Below are positions 1 to 9,985 of a stretch of 64,000 nt of DNA, one piece after another. The position numbers were made by a program, and so were the translations under genes. Source of the DNA: Bostrychus sinensis (Eukaryota; Chordata; Actinopteri; Gobiiformes; Eleotridae); the NCBI GenBank assembly GCA_020698575.1, contig CM036243.1, positions 14,437,903 through 14,501,902 of the forward strand, written 5' to 3'. How positions within the stretch are numbered: position 1 is the stretch's first letter; every line of letters begins with the position of its first letter. Under the pieces are notes generated by a model. That model searched no databases and had not been told where the DNA came from. It saw only the letters and a program-made list of their open reading frames with translations.

Positions 1-1824
1 AACACAATCTTCATGTAGACAGGTAGGATGCTTTCTACTGCACTTCTCACAAACATTACGGTTGGTACAGTTTTTAGAGTGGTGACCAGGTTTAAGACAA
101 CCAAAACACAGTTTTTCTGTCTGGATAAACTTGACTCTGTCTGACACAGCTTTGTCTAGAAAACTCCTGCATTTGTATAGAGTATGCTTGGGTTTTTTAC
201 AGAATATACATGTCAAAGGTATCTTTTCATGTGAACTTGTAGCCAGTGTTTTAGCTCCAATTTGTCTTTGTCTTGTAGTTTTTAGTTTGTCTGATTTGTC
301 TGGTTCACCTTGCTTCAGCGACTGCAGCGATGTAACAGGGTTGCAGGCAATCTTAGCTTCTCTTGTTAGAAATGCAACAAACTGGCTAAAGGTAGGAAAC
401 TGATTAGTTTGTTCTTCAATTTCGATCACCTTTCGATTCCAGCTGGCAGTCAGCCAGTCTGGTAGTTTGGAAAGAATTTTTCTGTTCTCATTGGAGTCAT
501 TTAAGATCTCTAACGACTTAATGTAGACCATAGCAGCTTCACAACTACGTAAGAAATCAGCAAAGTCTCTCAACTCAAAACTGTCCTTTGAGGTCATTTT
601 GGGCCATGCTTGCAGCTTGTCTCTGTAAGCCTTTGCAATTGTGAATGGATTTCCGTACCTTTCATCGAGAATTTCCCATGCGGCAACATAGGCAGATTCA
701 GTTCCAAGCAGAAAGTATCCATCAAGTGCGCTCTTAGCTTGTCCACTCACATATCTCCGAAGGTAGAATATTTTCTCATTGTTCGGAATGTTCTTTTGGT
801 CAATAAGTGTTTGAAATGAAAGTTTCCAGTCACTGTATTTTAATGGATCTCCACTAAAAACTGCAGGTTCCGGAACAGGAATACGACTAGCATTTAGTGC
901 ACTTGCTAAGGCTTTAACAAGGTCTGCTGTACCATCGTTTGAACAGGTGGTTGCAGCTTGCGGTACGTTGTGCTCATGCATGGGTGGAAAACTTGCATGT
1001 CCATAGGCTTTGCTTTCTGTCATTATCCTTGTAGTGTCAGGTTTGTGCTCCTCGGTTAGGCTCATTTGATCATACACCTGCATTCTTGCTTGTGCTGCAC
1101 GAAGATCTTTTACCTTTTCCAAGTGCTGTAACTTTCTTTTCTTTTCATCAAGTGTTCTTTGTAAAGCTGAATACTCTTCCTCTTGCTGGACCTTGAACTT
1201 TGCTTCATCATCTTCTCTCTGCATTCTCAGTCTAATTTCCTCTGCTTCTCTCTCTAAGTGAAGCTTTTTTACTAAAGCTTCTTGCTCCACTGCCTTTTTC
1301 CTAACTTCAACTTCAAGTCTTTCAATCTCTAACTGTTCCCTTTCTTGTTCTTTTAATACCTTTAGAACAGCTTGGCTTGCGGCTGCTTCTGCTGCAGCTT
1401 CTTGGTGTTTTACAGAGGATCTATTGGAATGTTCAGAAATGCGCTTTGAGGTAGAAAGATAGCTTGACTTACTGGAAATTGACTCAAATAAGGAGCCTGC
1501 CTCTGGCCAATCTTGCTCTTTTTCCACAACATTTCCATCCATACGACTTGTAGCTCTGGTTACAATGAATTTTGAGATCTCTACACATAGATCTACCTTG
1601 CGACGTGTTTCTTGCTCAGGTGGGGCGAGTTGACGTAGCTCGTCATAGACTTTCTGGACATCTGCACAAAGGCCTGTGACATCACCTATAACATCATTAA
1701 GCAGGTCCTCAGTTAAGGGCTCTGATTGTGATAGAGGTTGCTTGGATGATTTGACACGTGTTCTCCATTTTTCATAAATGTAGTTGAATCTCTGCTGGAG
1801 TCCTTTAATTCTCTCATCCTGCAT
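1..1824 (-). CDS. BEL/Pao retrotransposon Gag, partial (runs off left edge)
   Basis: A reading frame stays open on the minus strand from an ATG at 1824 to base 1, over 600 codons with no stop in the window. Going N to C it has a Glu/Arg/Lys-rich coiled-coil stretch (about 1130-1400) and then a region typical of the DUF1759 Gag domain of BEL/Pao elements (FSGDPLKYSDWK, about 830-870). Two CCHC zinc knuckles follow, CX2CX4HX4C, at about 155-215 (CIFCKKPKHTLYKC) and 69-110 (CFGCLKPGHHSKNC). A Cys/His-rich tail continues to the edge. The protein would package element RNA; protease and polymerase parts would lie left of the window. A second short frame (about 1975 to 1825, starting MLEPSKPP) runs into a stop just where this frame begins, so the true N-terminus may be frame-shifted. 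Family call is firm; coding intactness beyond the edge is unknown. Confidence 0.85.
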   Translation of the reverse strand, partial: MQDERIKGLQQRFNYIYEKWRTRVKSSKQPLSQSEPLTEDLLNDVIGDVTGLCADVQKVYDELRQLAPPEQETRRKVDLCVEISKFIVTRATSRMDGNVVEKEQDWPEAGSLFESISSKSSYLSTSKRISEHSNRSSVKHQEAAAEAAASQAVLKVLKEQEREQLEIERLEVEVRKKAVEQEALVKKLHLEREAEEIRLRMQREDDEAKFKVQQEEEYSALQRTLDEKKRKLQHLEKVKDLRAAQARMQVYDQMSLTEEHKPDTTRIMTESKAYGHASFPPMHEHNVPQAATTCSNDGTADLVKALASALNASRIPVPEPAVFSGDPLKYSDWKLSFQTLIDQKNIPNNEKIFYLRRYVSGQAKSALDGYFLLGTESAYVAAWEILDERYGNPFTIAKAYRDKLQAWPKMTSKDSFELRDFADFLRSCEAAMVYIKSLEILNDSNENRKILSKLPDWLTASWNRKVIEIEEQTNQFPTFSQFVAFLTREAKIACNPVTSLQSLKQGEPDKSDKLKTTRQRQIGAKTLATSSHEKIPLTCIFCKKPKHTLYKCRSFLDKAVSDRVKFIQTEKLCFGCLKPGHHSKNCTNRNVCEKCSRKHPTCLHEDCV

Positions 1825-2454
1825 TTCCTTTCCTTTCTCTGTGAGTGTTTTGACTCTGACTTCGCCTTGGTTGTGGCACTACTTCTTGTTGGTCACTAGG
1901 GCCTGTAACTTCTGGCTCAACTTGGGAGTCTACTCGAGGCTCAATTTGAGCTGGGGGCTTACTTGGTTCAAGCATTTTAATGTTTTATCATTAAGATTAC
2001 TTTAACTTGAGCAGTGAATATTGTGACTTAATGTCTCTTTTAATCTCTAAACACAATATGAATTTCCGTAATAAGTATTCTTCTAGTAGTAGTAGTAGTT
2101 ATTTAATTTGTAAACTTGGGGTAGCTGTCACCTTATGAACAGAGAAGCCTGAGTTTGCCGAGGACGTTCATTAACAGTTTGCTTAGCCAACCTTTAAATT
2201 TGCCCTTTTACTTAGACTAACTCCTGACTTATGAGTGCCCAAGCATCTTCTGGCCTTAACTTGAAGTGTTGCTCCTCAAACTGCGTACTTTTTACGTCCC
2301 TGCGTGCGCGCTCACGGCTCAAATGTCCCTTGTTACAGCTCCGCTTCGTGCACGTCCTGTTCATGCCCCGACAAGACCGCTGGTCCTTTGATGACGCCGC
2401 CTCGTCGTGCTCTCTCCACTCGCGCTGATGAACAGTCCGAGTTTTCACTGTAAC

Positions 2455-2865
2455 TCCTTTTAAGCACTCGAGACACAAGTGGTTTCCTCTAACTGATGAA
2501 TTTATTTACACTTGACAAATCAACATAAATCCACCGTGAAAACTAAAGAAAAGCAAAGACGAATACAACAATTAGCTAACAGAAAATAAGGACAAATGAC
2601 GAATATGAACACTTGTAAACTTAAAAACAAACTAACATACCTCATTGGCTGTGTGCTTATTTAAAAGGAATTATGTGTGTTTCTCTTCTCTTTCTTGCAC
2701 TTACTTTCTTCTTTTTTACTTGTCAGTGTATCTGCAAATCATGCCCTTTCTTCGATCCGCTTCTTCCAATTACCTTACTTTAGCAGCGCACACAAACACA
2801 TTTTAACACTACAGCGCCCTCTCTGGTGAAACTTAAAATACACACAATGAAACAAATGGGCTACA
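2455..2865 (-). repeat. Candidate 5' LTR of the BEL/Pao element
   Basis: On the minus strand this stretch starts TGTAGCCC and carries an AGGGCGCTGTAG motif soon after. An AATAAA lies near its 3' side (about 2500), followed by a short tail towards TTACA. These are LTR-like features, but there is no second copy in the window to prove the ends; the 3' end is a guess within roughly 50 bases. Confidence 0.35.
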
Positions 2866-3506
2866 TATACAGTAGATGAACACAATAGAAATGTGACAGT
2901 TACAGTGTCTAAAATATAAACGAGACAATGTATACATATGTTGTCTTATAAATTTGCATTTGCAAATAGGTGCCTCAATAAAAGTAAACTTTTTCTAACA
3001 ACCGACAAGTGAACTGTGAATCTATTTTGTAGATGAAAATGGAAGTTGTTCTTCCATAATCTTGTATTATTTAAAAAGCTGAGATTGCTTATTTTGGCCA
3101 TTAAGGGCCTTTTAAAAAACCTTTTACCCTCCAGTAGCTTGACTATTCTATGACTGCTTCACATGTAGCCCACACGTGACCCACATTACAGCCTGTAATT
3201 GCAGCCTTAATTGAACAGAAAAAAAGCACAATTTTGCAGGTGAAAGCAATTTTCACTTTATGCATATGCTTTGTATATGCAGTAGTTTTTATATGTACCA
3301 ATGCAATTTGAAAAGATGAAGGCAACAGATACCCAAACATTAATTTGCGATGCCTTCTTCACTGATTAAATGTTAAGTATGAGAAATGGTTGCCTAAATG
3401 TTCCCAATCAAATTCCTGTAGCAGATGTTTAATTTGCTACCTCTGAACTGGGTAAAGGGGGGTTACATTTTACTTCCTAAGCATGGTGGAAGAACTACTC
3501 CAGATA
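2866..3506. other. No gene seen
   Basis: AT-rich DNA between the BEL/Pao element and the LINE fragment. Short open frames here show no recognisable motif or codon pattern. Confidence 0.5.
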
Positions 3507-4063
3507 CATCCATCCATCCATCCATCTTCTTCCACTTATCCGGGACCGGGTCGCAGAGGCAGCAGTTTCCCTCTCCACAGACACTTCCTCCAGCTCTACC
3601 GGGGGGACCCCAAGGCAGTTCCCAGGCCAGCCGAGAGACGTAGTCCCCCCCGGCGTGTCCTAGGTCTTCCCCGGGGCCTCCTCCCAGTGGGACATGCCCA
3701 GAACACCTCCCCAGGGAGGCGTCCAGGAGGCATCTGGAACAGATGCCCGAGCCACCTCAACTGACTCCTCTCAATGTGGAGGAGCAGCGGCTCTACTCTG
3801 AGCTCCTCCCGGGTGACAGAGCTCCTCACCCTATCTCTAAGGGAGCGCCCAGCCACCCTGCGGGAGAAACTCATTTCGGCCGCTTGTATCCGGGATCTTG
3901 TCCTTTCGGTCATGACCCAAAGCTCATGACCATAGGTGAGAGTAGGAACGTAGATCGACCTGATAAATCAAGAGCTTCGCCTTTCGGCTCAGCTCCTTCT
4001 TCACCACGACAGACTGATACAACGAGCGGGGTCTTGTTCACGAGTGAGGGAAGGATGGACTCC
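3507..4063 (-). mobile_element. Rex3-like LINE 3' end with 5' inversion
   Basis: The left edge is a CATC repeat (3507-3526), which on the minus strand is the GATG-type tail known for Rex3 (RTE clade). Upstream on that strand, reading from 3913 down, is the C-terminal part of the LINE protein (RIQAAEMSF, RDRVRSSVTREELRVEP, RWLGHLFQMPPGRLPGEVF, TGRRPRGRPRT). It matches the copy at 24493-24882. From about 4027 to 4063 the sequence switches strand: GGGTCTTGTTCACGAGTGAGG reads in the plus direction, although this segment belongs further upstream in the LINE. The flip is the mark of twin priming. The copy is truncated and not functional. Confidence 0.8.
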
Positions 4064-5159
4064 AAATACATACTAAAGTAAAAATACAATTAAATTACTT
4101 TTATATAAAATTATATTATTATTAATTAAGTATAATATATATTAAGTATATATTAAGTAATTAATATAATTACTTTTATAAAAGTATGCTCTCCAAACTC
4201 TGAAAGAACGGTGCGTGTTGTATTTAAAGTTGAAATGAAAATGTAAAGATACAAAAGATTACAGTTGTCTGATCATTACATTTTATTTTATTTTGTAAAA
4301 GATTCAAAGAGGAGGAAATAATAAATTCTCATTACAGTACACTTTTTTTTTTACTTATTTTATAATACTGTACAGTACATAAATGCACCACAGTGCTTGT
4401 GTGCATGTATAGATGCATGTATGGACAGAGGGATGAACAGAATTGTAAATGACGCATTCAATTTTTGCAATTTCAAACTAAATCGTGTGGAGTTAATTAT
4501 TACATTCATGTAGCAGCAAAACAGCCATTTAAACAATGGGTTTCAATGTTAATTTGTGGCAGTATGTTTACACAGTAAAAAAAAATCATTATTCTGTTGT
4601 TAAAATTCTAAAAAATATATATATATTTGTGTACATTTTGTTGAACTGAACAGAAACATGCTGTCAGGAAGGGGCAGATGGGCACAAAGTGTGTTGATTA
4701 GTCACAACAAAAAACAAAAAAGTATTCAAATATATTATGGTCCTACAGCTGACAGAGCTTTCAAATGTCTAAATCACTGTCCTATCATTTCCTTCAAATT
4801 CCTTCCTTCCTTCTCATCAAAAACAAAGACGACACTCTGCTGGTCTCTTCACCTGTTTCTTTATGGCACCAGAAGAGTACTTATTAAAAACATTTTCTTT
4901 TAGTCCCATCATGTTTTTAAAGGTTGTAAAACATGCAATGTTCTAGAGGTGACCAAGATTGATTTAAATATAAATTAAAACATAATATATCTCCTTTAAG
5001 TTTTGTTTTTTACCCAGTTTTGACTAATAAATACAGAGATTAGAATTCCAGCTTAAAGACAATAAGATCTTATTCAAAAAATGTACTATATTTTTGTAAT
5101 GTTCGACATAGTTACTGCATATTTTTCTAAAATTGTGCTGCCCTTTTTCAGAAAGTCTG
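4064..5159. other. Intergenic, downstream of ankrd49
   Basis: Strongly AT-rich with TA-rich runs (4100-4170, 4610-4625). No exon recognised. Part of this may be the ankrd49 3' UTR, since that gene ends at 5160 reading leftward; a minus-strand AATAAA (TTTATT on plus) appears near 4283, but its use is uncertain. Confidence 0.4.
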
Positions 5160-5624
5160 TTAGCTCTGAGATGGTATAACATTGACACACTCTTCTACCA
5201 TTTCAAAAAGATAGTGATGTGGTCCACTGCGTTGTGCCACTTGGCTTGCTGTCTCCCTGCTGTTGCTGCGAAGTGATGCGTTCAGGTGCCGCTGGGATAA
5301 GAGCAGTTCCAGTGTGGGGGCTGAGTCTGTGTTTGAGGCAGCCAGATGAAGAGGTGTTAGGCCCCCGTTGGTTTGTGCATTGAGTTGGGCCCCATGACGC
5401 AACAGTAGACTGGCCACGGTGACTCTGCTCCATCGACAGGCGCTGTGCAAGGGGGTCCAGCCGTCAACAGTCCGGGCATTCACTTTGGAGCCAGCATGAA
5501 GCAGGGCAGAGACCACCCCAACATGGCCGCTGTATGCTGCACGATGCAATGGTGTGTAGCCGTCTTCATCACAGCAGTGCACAGATGCTGCATCAGTGGC
5601 CAACAAGCTGTTCACAGTTGAGAG
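5160..5624 (-). CDS. ankrd49: ankrd49 last coding exon (ankyrin repeats)
   Basis: Encodes residues 73-226, starting LSTVNSLL directly after the acceptor TTGTTGCAG and ending NVIPSQS before TAA at 5160. It contains DEDGYTPLHRAAYSGH, VDGWTPLHSAC and GGLTPLHLAA, three consecutive ankyrin repeats with TPLH at each repeat start. No frame break. An upstream in-frame ATG at 5639 lies inside the intron and is not the real start. Confidence 0.95.
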   Translation of the reverse strand, partial: LSTVNSLLATDAASVHCCDEDGYTPLHRAAYSGHVGVVSALLHAGSKVNARTVDGWTPLHSACRWSRVTVASLLLRHGAQLNAQTNGGLTPLHLAASNTDSAPTLELLLSQRHLNASLRSNSRETASQVAQRSGPHHYLFEMVEECVNVIPSQS

Positions 5625-8600
5625 CTGCAACAAGATCACAGCAATCAGGCTCTGAGTGTTATACTGTTGCAGAGTAATATAACCTTATACCTGCATTTGA
5701 TTTCAATCCACTCTCATACAATAGTTTACTGACTCAAATACGTTGTTGTCTTTGTGAAGGATGTGATTTTGTGAGCATTGAACATTCTGAGTTTCAACTA
5801 TGGTTACTTTTGGTTTACGTCAATTTTGCACAAATATGTGGCTTCACAAATATTTTTCAAGCCCAAAGTTAACTCTACTGATAGGTTTAAAATAGCAATT
5901 CTTTATTCCCAGTCTTTCATGTTTATAAACACCAAAAATTATTGATTGATGCAACTGTGAGCAAAGACTGATTCTAATGGATTCAATGTAGACAGTCTAT
6001 CAAATGGATCTGCCATATAAGCTTCAAGAGGTTTAAAAGTATCAAAGATATTTTGCCCATAGCAGTAGGAGAATTGGTTGTGTCTGAATACTTAATTGTG
6101 ATCTACAGTTTTCTGTCATTTTCTGTACCATTAGTGAAAGATACTGTGTTGTTTTCTATTTTACTCCTGTAGACTGGAGACATTTTCAGAAATCTGAAAA
6201 TCTGAGCCCATATCTGTGTTTGCATTAATTATCTGTGGCTGGATGGTAAAAAGTCAAGTTCAAAATGCTTTGAAAACATGTACAGCAGATATGTATAGAA
6301 CACACACAGAAAACAGGAAAATGGCCTCCTACAGTAGATAGATTATGAGGATATTAAAATTTTTCCCACCACTATAGTTTTCGTGAGTTAAAATAGCCTT
6401 TAATATTCATCGTATCCAGGGATACTGAGGCCCTTGGACTAATGGAGCATTGAAAATTATGATATCCTTTAACACATTGATTTTATATGGAAATGTGTTT
6501 CTTTTGTAGAACGCTATGCACTATGTGTGTATTCACTCCTAACAACTCCGGCGTGACCTTGCTCATTTGACAAAGCCATTTAAATAAATAAATGAGAGGC
6601 CTGACAGTTGTAATTGTACAGTCAGACAGTGTAATTAATTATCGTGTGACTATTTTTTAAATTCTGCTTTGTAGAACAAATCCCAGGTTATGAATGAGAC
6701 TGAATTTGTGGAGCTTGCAAGTTTTTGGCGTCAGCTTAAAAATAATGCTTATTTTATCAAGCATCAGTTGTATATAGGGCAACACCATCTATTTAAAATG
6801 CATTTGAAGATCATTTTTAATCTGTTTTTGTGATTTTATGTTGATTATGAGTTATTGTGACAAGGATTTAATGCCATAGACAAGGCAAACTGCATGTGTA
6901 TAACAGAAAGACCAAACAAAGTAGGCCAATAGTTACTATTTCTAATGATATAACATTGCTAATGGGGAAATGATTACCATAATCATAGAGCTTTAGTACA
7001 AAATCAGAGACACACAATTGTGTAATGAGGCCTTTTGTTTTGTGAGCAGGTGACACCCATTAGGTGAAATAGCCCTAAATGTGTTGAGATAGAAATGAGG
7101 AGGCCCAGAAAAAAAAGGCTATCAACTGTTGAGCAAGCAACATTTCACCATCACAACAGATACTAGGTGCTGCCAGGGTAACTGAAAAAAGTTTGCGCTC
7201 TATATTAATCCATATGCTTGATTTACAAAGAAGAAAAACCTAGTGGAGTTATATATTATTAACTACATTGGTCTAATTCATAAAGAGTGGTAGGCAATCA
7301 TTTTAAATTAACATTCATGTGCTCAAGTATACAGTTATGGCAGACGGCCATCCATCCAGAGTCTGGCTCAAGGTTTCTAACCCTCAAAAGGCATTTTTTT
7401 TCACCATCCCCTGGACAACATTTGATTGAGGGGTTTGAAATTTTCATCGTAGGTGCATGTCCACTGTGAGAGACATAATAAAAAAATAAATAAAATCCTG
7501 AAATCACAATGTATGATTTTTTAACAATTTATTTGTGAGATACAGCTGCAAATAAGTACTTGAACACCTGAGAAAATCAATGTTAATATTTGGTACAGTA
7601 GCCTTTGTTTGCAATTACAGAGGTCAAACGTTTCCTGTAGTTTTTCACCAGGTTTGCACACACTGCAGGAGGCATTTTGGCCCACTCCTCCACACAGATC
7701 TTCTCTAGATCAGTCAGGTTTCTGGGCTGTTGCTGAGAAACACGGAGTTTGAGCTCCCTCCAAAGATTTTCTATTGGGTTTAGGTCTGGAGACTGGCTAG
7801 GCCACTCCAGAACCTTGATATGCTTCTTACAGAGCCACTCCTTGGTTATCTTGGCTGTGTGCTTCAGGTCATTGTCATGTTGGAAGACCCAGCCACGACC
7901 CATCTTCAGTGCTAACTGAGGGAAGGAGGTTGTTCCCCAAAATCTCGCAATGCATGGCCCCGGTCATCCTCTCCTTAATACAGTGCAGTCACCCTGTCCC
8001 CTGTGCAGAAAAACACCCCCAAAGCATGAGGCTACCACCCCCATGCTTCACAGTAGGGATGGTGTTCTTGGGATGGTACTCATCATTCTTCTTCTTCCAA
8101 TCACGGTGAGTGGAATTAAGACCAAAAAGTTCTATTTTGGTCTCATCTGACCACATGACTTTCTCCCATGACTCCTCTGGATCATCCAAATGGTCATTGG
8201 CAAACTTAAGACGGGCCTTGACATGTGCTGGTTTAAGCAGGGGAACCTTCCGTGCCATGCATGATTTGAAACCATGACGTCTTACCAACAGTAACCTTGT
8301 AAACGGTGGTCCCAGCTCTTTTCAGGTCATTGACTAGTTCTGGGCTGATTCCTCACCTTTCTTAGGATCATTGAGACCCCACGAGGTGAGATCTTGGATG
8401 GAGCCCCAGTCCGAGGGAGATTGACAGTCATGTTTAGCTTCTTCCATTTTCTAATAATTGCTCCAACAGTGGATCTTTTTTCACCAAGCTGCTTGGCAAT
8501 TGCCCCGTAGCCCTTTCCAGCCTTGTGGAGGTCTACAATTTTGTCTCTGGTGTCTTTGGACAGCTCTTTGGTCTTGGCCATGTTAGTAGTTGGAGTCTTA

Positions 8601-9546
8601 CTGATTGTATGGGGTGGACAGGTGTCTTTATGCAGCTAACAACCTCAAATAGGTGCTTCTAATTTAGGATAATAAGTGGAGTGGAGGTGGACTTTTTAAA
8701 GACGGACTAACAGGTCTTTGAGGGTCAGAATTCTAGCTGATAGACAGGCGTTCAAATACTTATTTGCAGCTGTATCTCACAAATAAATTGTTAAAAAATC
8801 ATACATTGTGATTTCTGGATTTTTTTTTTTTATTATGTCTCTCACAGTGGACATGCACCTACGATGAAAATTTCAGACTCCTCCATAATTTCTAAGTGGG
8901 AGAACTTGCAAAATAGCAGGGTGTTCAAATACTTATTTTCCTCACTGTATATATATATATATATATATATAAATTGATTTGGTAATATTTTTGTTATTTG
9001 TTTCTTATAACCACAAAATAGATAAGCAACCTCAAAAGTGTGAGCATTTAGACAGTCATTTCCTGACTTTATAAAAAAACTTTTTTAATTATGATAAAAA
9101 AATTATCTTCAAATTGCATACTGCAGACTTCCATTTTACAAATTTGCAGAATCAACTGGGAGTTTAATTACACTAATTTATTTATTGTAACTTAATCACA
9201 TAAAATGTTTTTCATTCATTGCAATGGAGATTCAAGTCACACCAGTTTAAGTAACAGTGCCAGGACAATCCTTCTGTCACTACTATATATTCTAATGTCC
9301 AATAATAGCATGTGGCAAAGAGTCACTTACTCTGTTGTTTTCTGCAGCCCACAATATAAGCTCTTTAGGTTTGTCTTTGAGGGACACCTCCTTCTGCAGA
9401 TACCACTCCTCACTGCGCTCCTCTCTCTCCTCGTCTGCCTCCTCCTCCTCCTCACTTCCAGTCCAAAGGCTGCTGGTTCCACGTGGGATCAGGTGTCCGT
9501 GTGTGTCCAGAAGCTCCAGTTGGTTAAAATCCTCTGGAAACTCCAT
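5160..9546 (-). CDS. ankrd49: ankrd49, whole coding span (two coding exons)
   Basis: Ankyrin repeat domain protein 49, a small nuclear protein. Joining 9546-9331 to 5624-5160 gives 226 residues plus stop, close to the 239 of the human protein as remembered. Residues 1-72 hold the conserved FNQLELLDTHGHLIP block, an acidic Glu-rich stretch (31-46) and the EEWYLQKE and LILWAAENNR blocks. Three TPLH ankyrin signatures follow at 96-99, 129-132 and 162-165, then the C-terminal HYLFEMVEEC block. The splice is phase 0: donor GTAAGT at 9330 and acceptor TTGTTGCAG ending at 5625. The ATG at 9546 is preferred over an upstream GTG. An upstream non-coding exon is likely. Head-to-head with gpr83. Family members are linked to spermatogenesis in mammals; nothing here tests that. 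Confidence 0.95.
7428..8947 (-). mobile_element. Tc1-like DNA transposon, left end truncated
   Basis: The right terminus reads ATTTTCCTCACTG, then TA at 8948-8949; reversed it is the same end as the copy starting at 62909 (CAGTGAGGAAAATAAGT). The left side matches only the inner part of the inverted repeat from about 7428 (GGGTTTGAAATTTTCATCG), so roughly the outer 80 bases are lost. The subterminal block TACAGCTGCAAATAAGTA occurs near both ends. It sits inside the ankrd49 intron in the gene's own orientation. Confidence 0.9.
7583..8581 (-). pseudogene. Tc1-like transposase (DD34E), broken
   Basis: Starts MAKTKELSKDTRDKIVDLHK at 8581, with an HTH region (GYGAIAKQLGEKRSTVGAIIRKW) and the LPRTGAPSKISPRG linker. 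It is broken by a small deletion near 8320-8330 relative to the other copy, and again at 7989 by a TGA after CFSAQGTG. The catalytic signature is still readable: WSDET (first D), FQHDND (second D) and NPIENLW (E) with 34 residues between the last two. The C-terminus (WAKMPPAVCANLVKNYRKR) ends at 7583. Not functional. Confidence 0.9.
8948..8971. repeat. TA dinucleotide repeat
   Basis: A run of about 12 TA units directly abutting the right end of the Tc1-like element, consistent with insertion into a TA-rich target or later expansion of the target TA. Confidence 0.9.
9331..9546 (-). CDS. ankrd49: ankrd49 first coding exon
   Basis: Encodes residues 1-72 from MEFPEDFNQLELLDTHGHL to LWAAENNR, ending in phase 0 at donor GTAAGT. 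The exon itself probably begins at 9552 after acceptor TTCTGTAG, leaving six non-coding bases before the ATG. A Glu-rich stretch gives an acidic N-terminal half. Shorter at the N-terminus than the human protein as remembered. Confidence 0.95.
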
Positions 9547-9777
9547 CACTCACTACAGAAGTCACACAGTTAATGCTTATAAGACAAAGAAGGTTCCGTT
9601 AGTATAGCCTTCAGTTCTTCTTAGTATGCTTTTGCGTTTTAAGTGGGACATAACAATGAGAGCGATTATTGTCCCTGGCAATTCTGAAGTGTAAGTGTTT
9701 ACGGCTGCTGGGGACGACGGTAGCTGCAGTGGACTACGTATAAAATTGCGTGAAAAAGCTACTCAAATAATATTTAC

Positions 9778-9900
9778 CTGGCGAGGCGGAAGTAAGAGCT
9801 GATACAGAGAATGTCCAAAACACGAAACCTATTGCATTTATTTTAACAAAGTAGAAAATATCTAATTTCTCTCACGCATACTTTCTGAATTATATTCACT
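9778..9900 (-). other. ankrd49: Probable ankrd49 5' non-coding exon
   Basis: On the minus strand the sequence CGCCTCGCCAG is followed by GTAAAT at 9777, a good splice donor. It lies downstream of the ZNF143-like promoter motif and upstream of the acceptor at 9553. The right-hand (5') limit is only approximate. Confidence 0.5.
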
Positions 9901-9916
9901 GTTCAGCTGTAGAAGG

Positions 9917-9935
9917 GCATCCTGGGATATGTAGT
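9917..9935 (-). promoter_or_regulatory. ZNF143/Staf-like promoter motif
   Basis: Minus-strand ACTACATATCCCAGGATGC closely fits the known vertebrate promoter element ACTACAnnTCCCAGnATGC bound by ZNF143. It lies a short way upstream of the probable ankrd49 first exon, in the right orientation. A weaker similar site, ACAACAATTCCCACAATTC, is on the plus strand at about 9967-9985. Confidence 0.7.
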
Positions 9936-9985
9936 CATTTACTCGGTTAGCGCCCTCAAAGTATGATGCATGAAAACAACAATTC

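Larger units (their letters stand above)
1..2865 (-). mobile_element. BEL/Pao LTR retrotransposon, 5' portion
   Basis: The element runs leftward. Its Gag frame occupies 1-1824, and a non-coding leader plus candidate 5' LTR lie to the right. The right boundary is placed where the minus strand begins TGTAGCCC (2865), a plausible LTR start. The leader at about 2200-2460 is GC-rich compared with its surroundings. No primer binding site could be matched with confidence. A second LTR, if present, is outside the window. Confidence 0.7.
5625..9330 (-). other. ankrd49 intron between coding exons
   Basis: About 3.7 kb. It contains the truncated Tc1-like element (7428-8947), a TA repeat, and at about 7330-7426 a short stretch resembling a common fish repeat (AAGGTTTCTAACCCTCAAAAGG). 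The rest (5640-7300, 8972-9300) is plain AT-rich intron with nothing recognised. Confidence 0.7.

Noticed and set aside
2212..2478. 88-residue minus-strand open frame beside the BEL/Pao element
   Set aside because: Lies in the GC-rich leader/LTR area, no domain, and does not join the gag frame.
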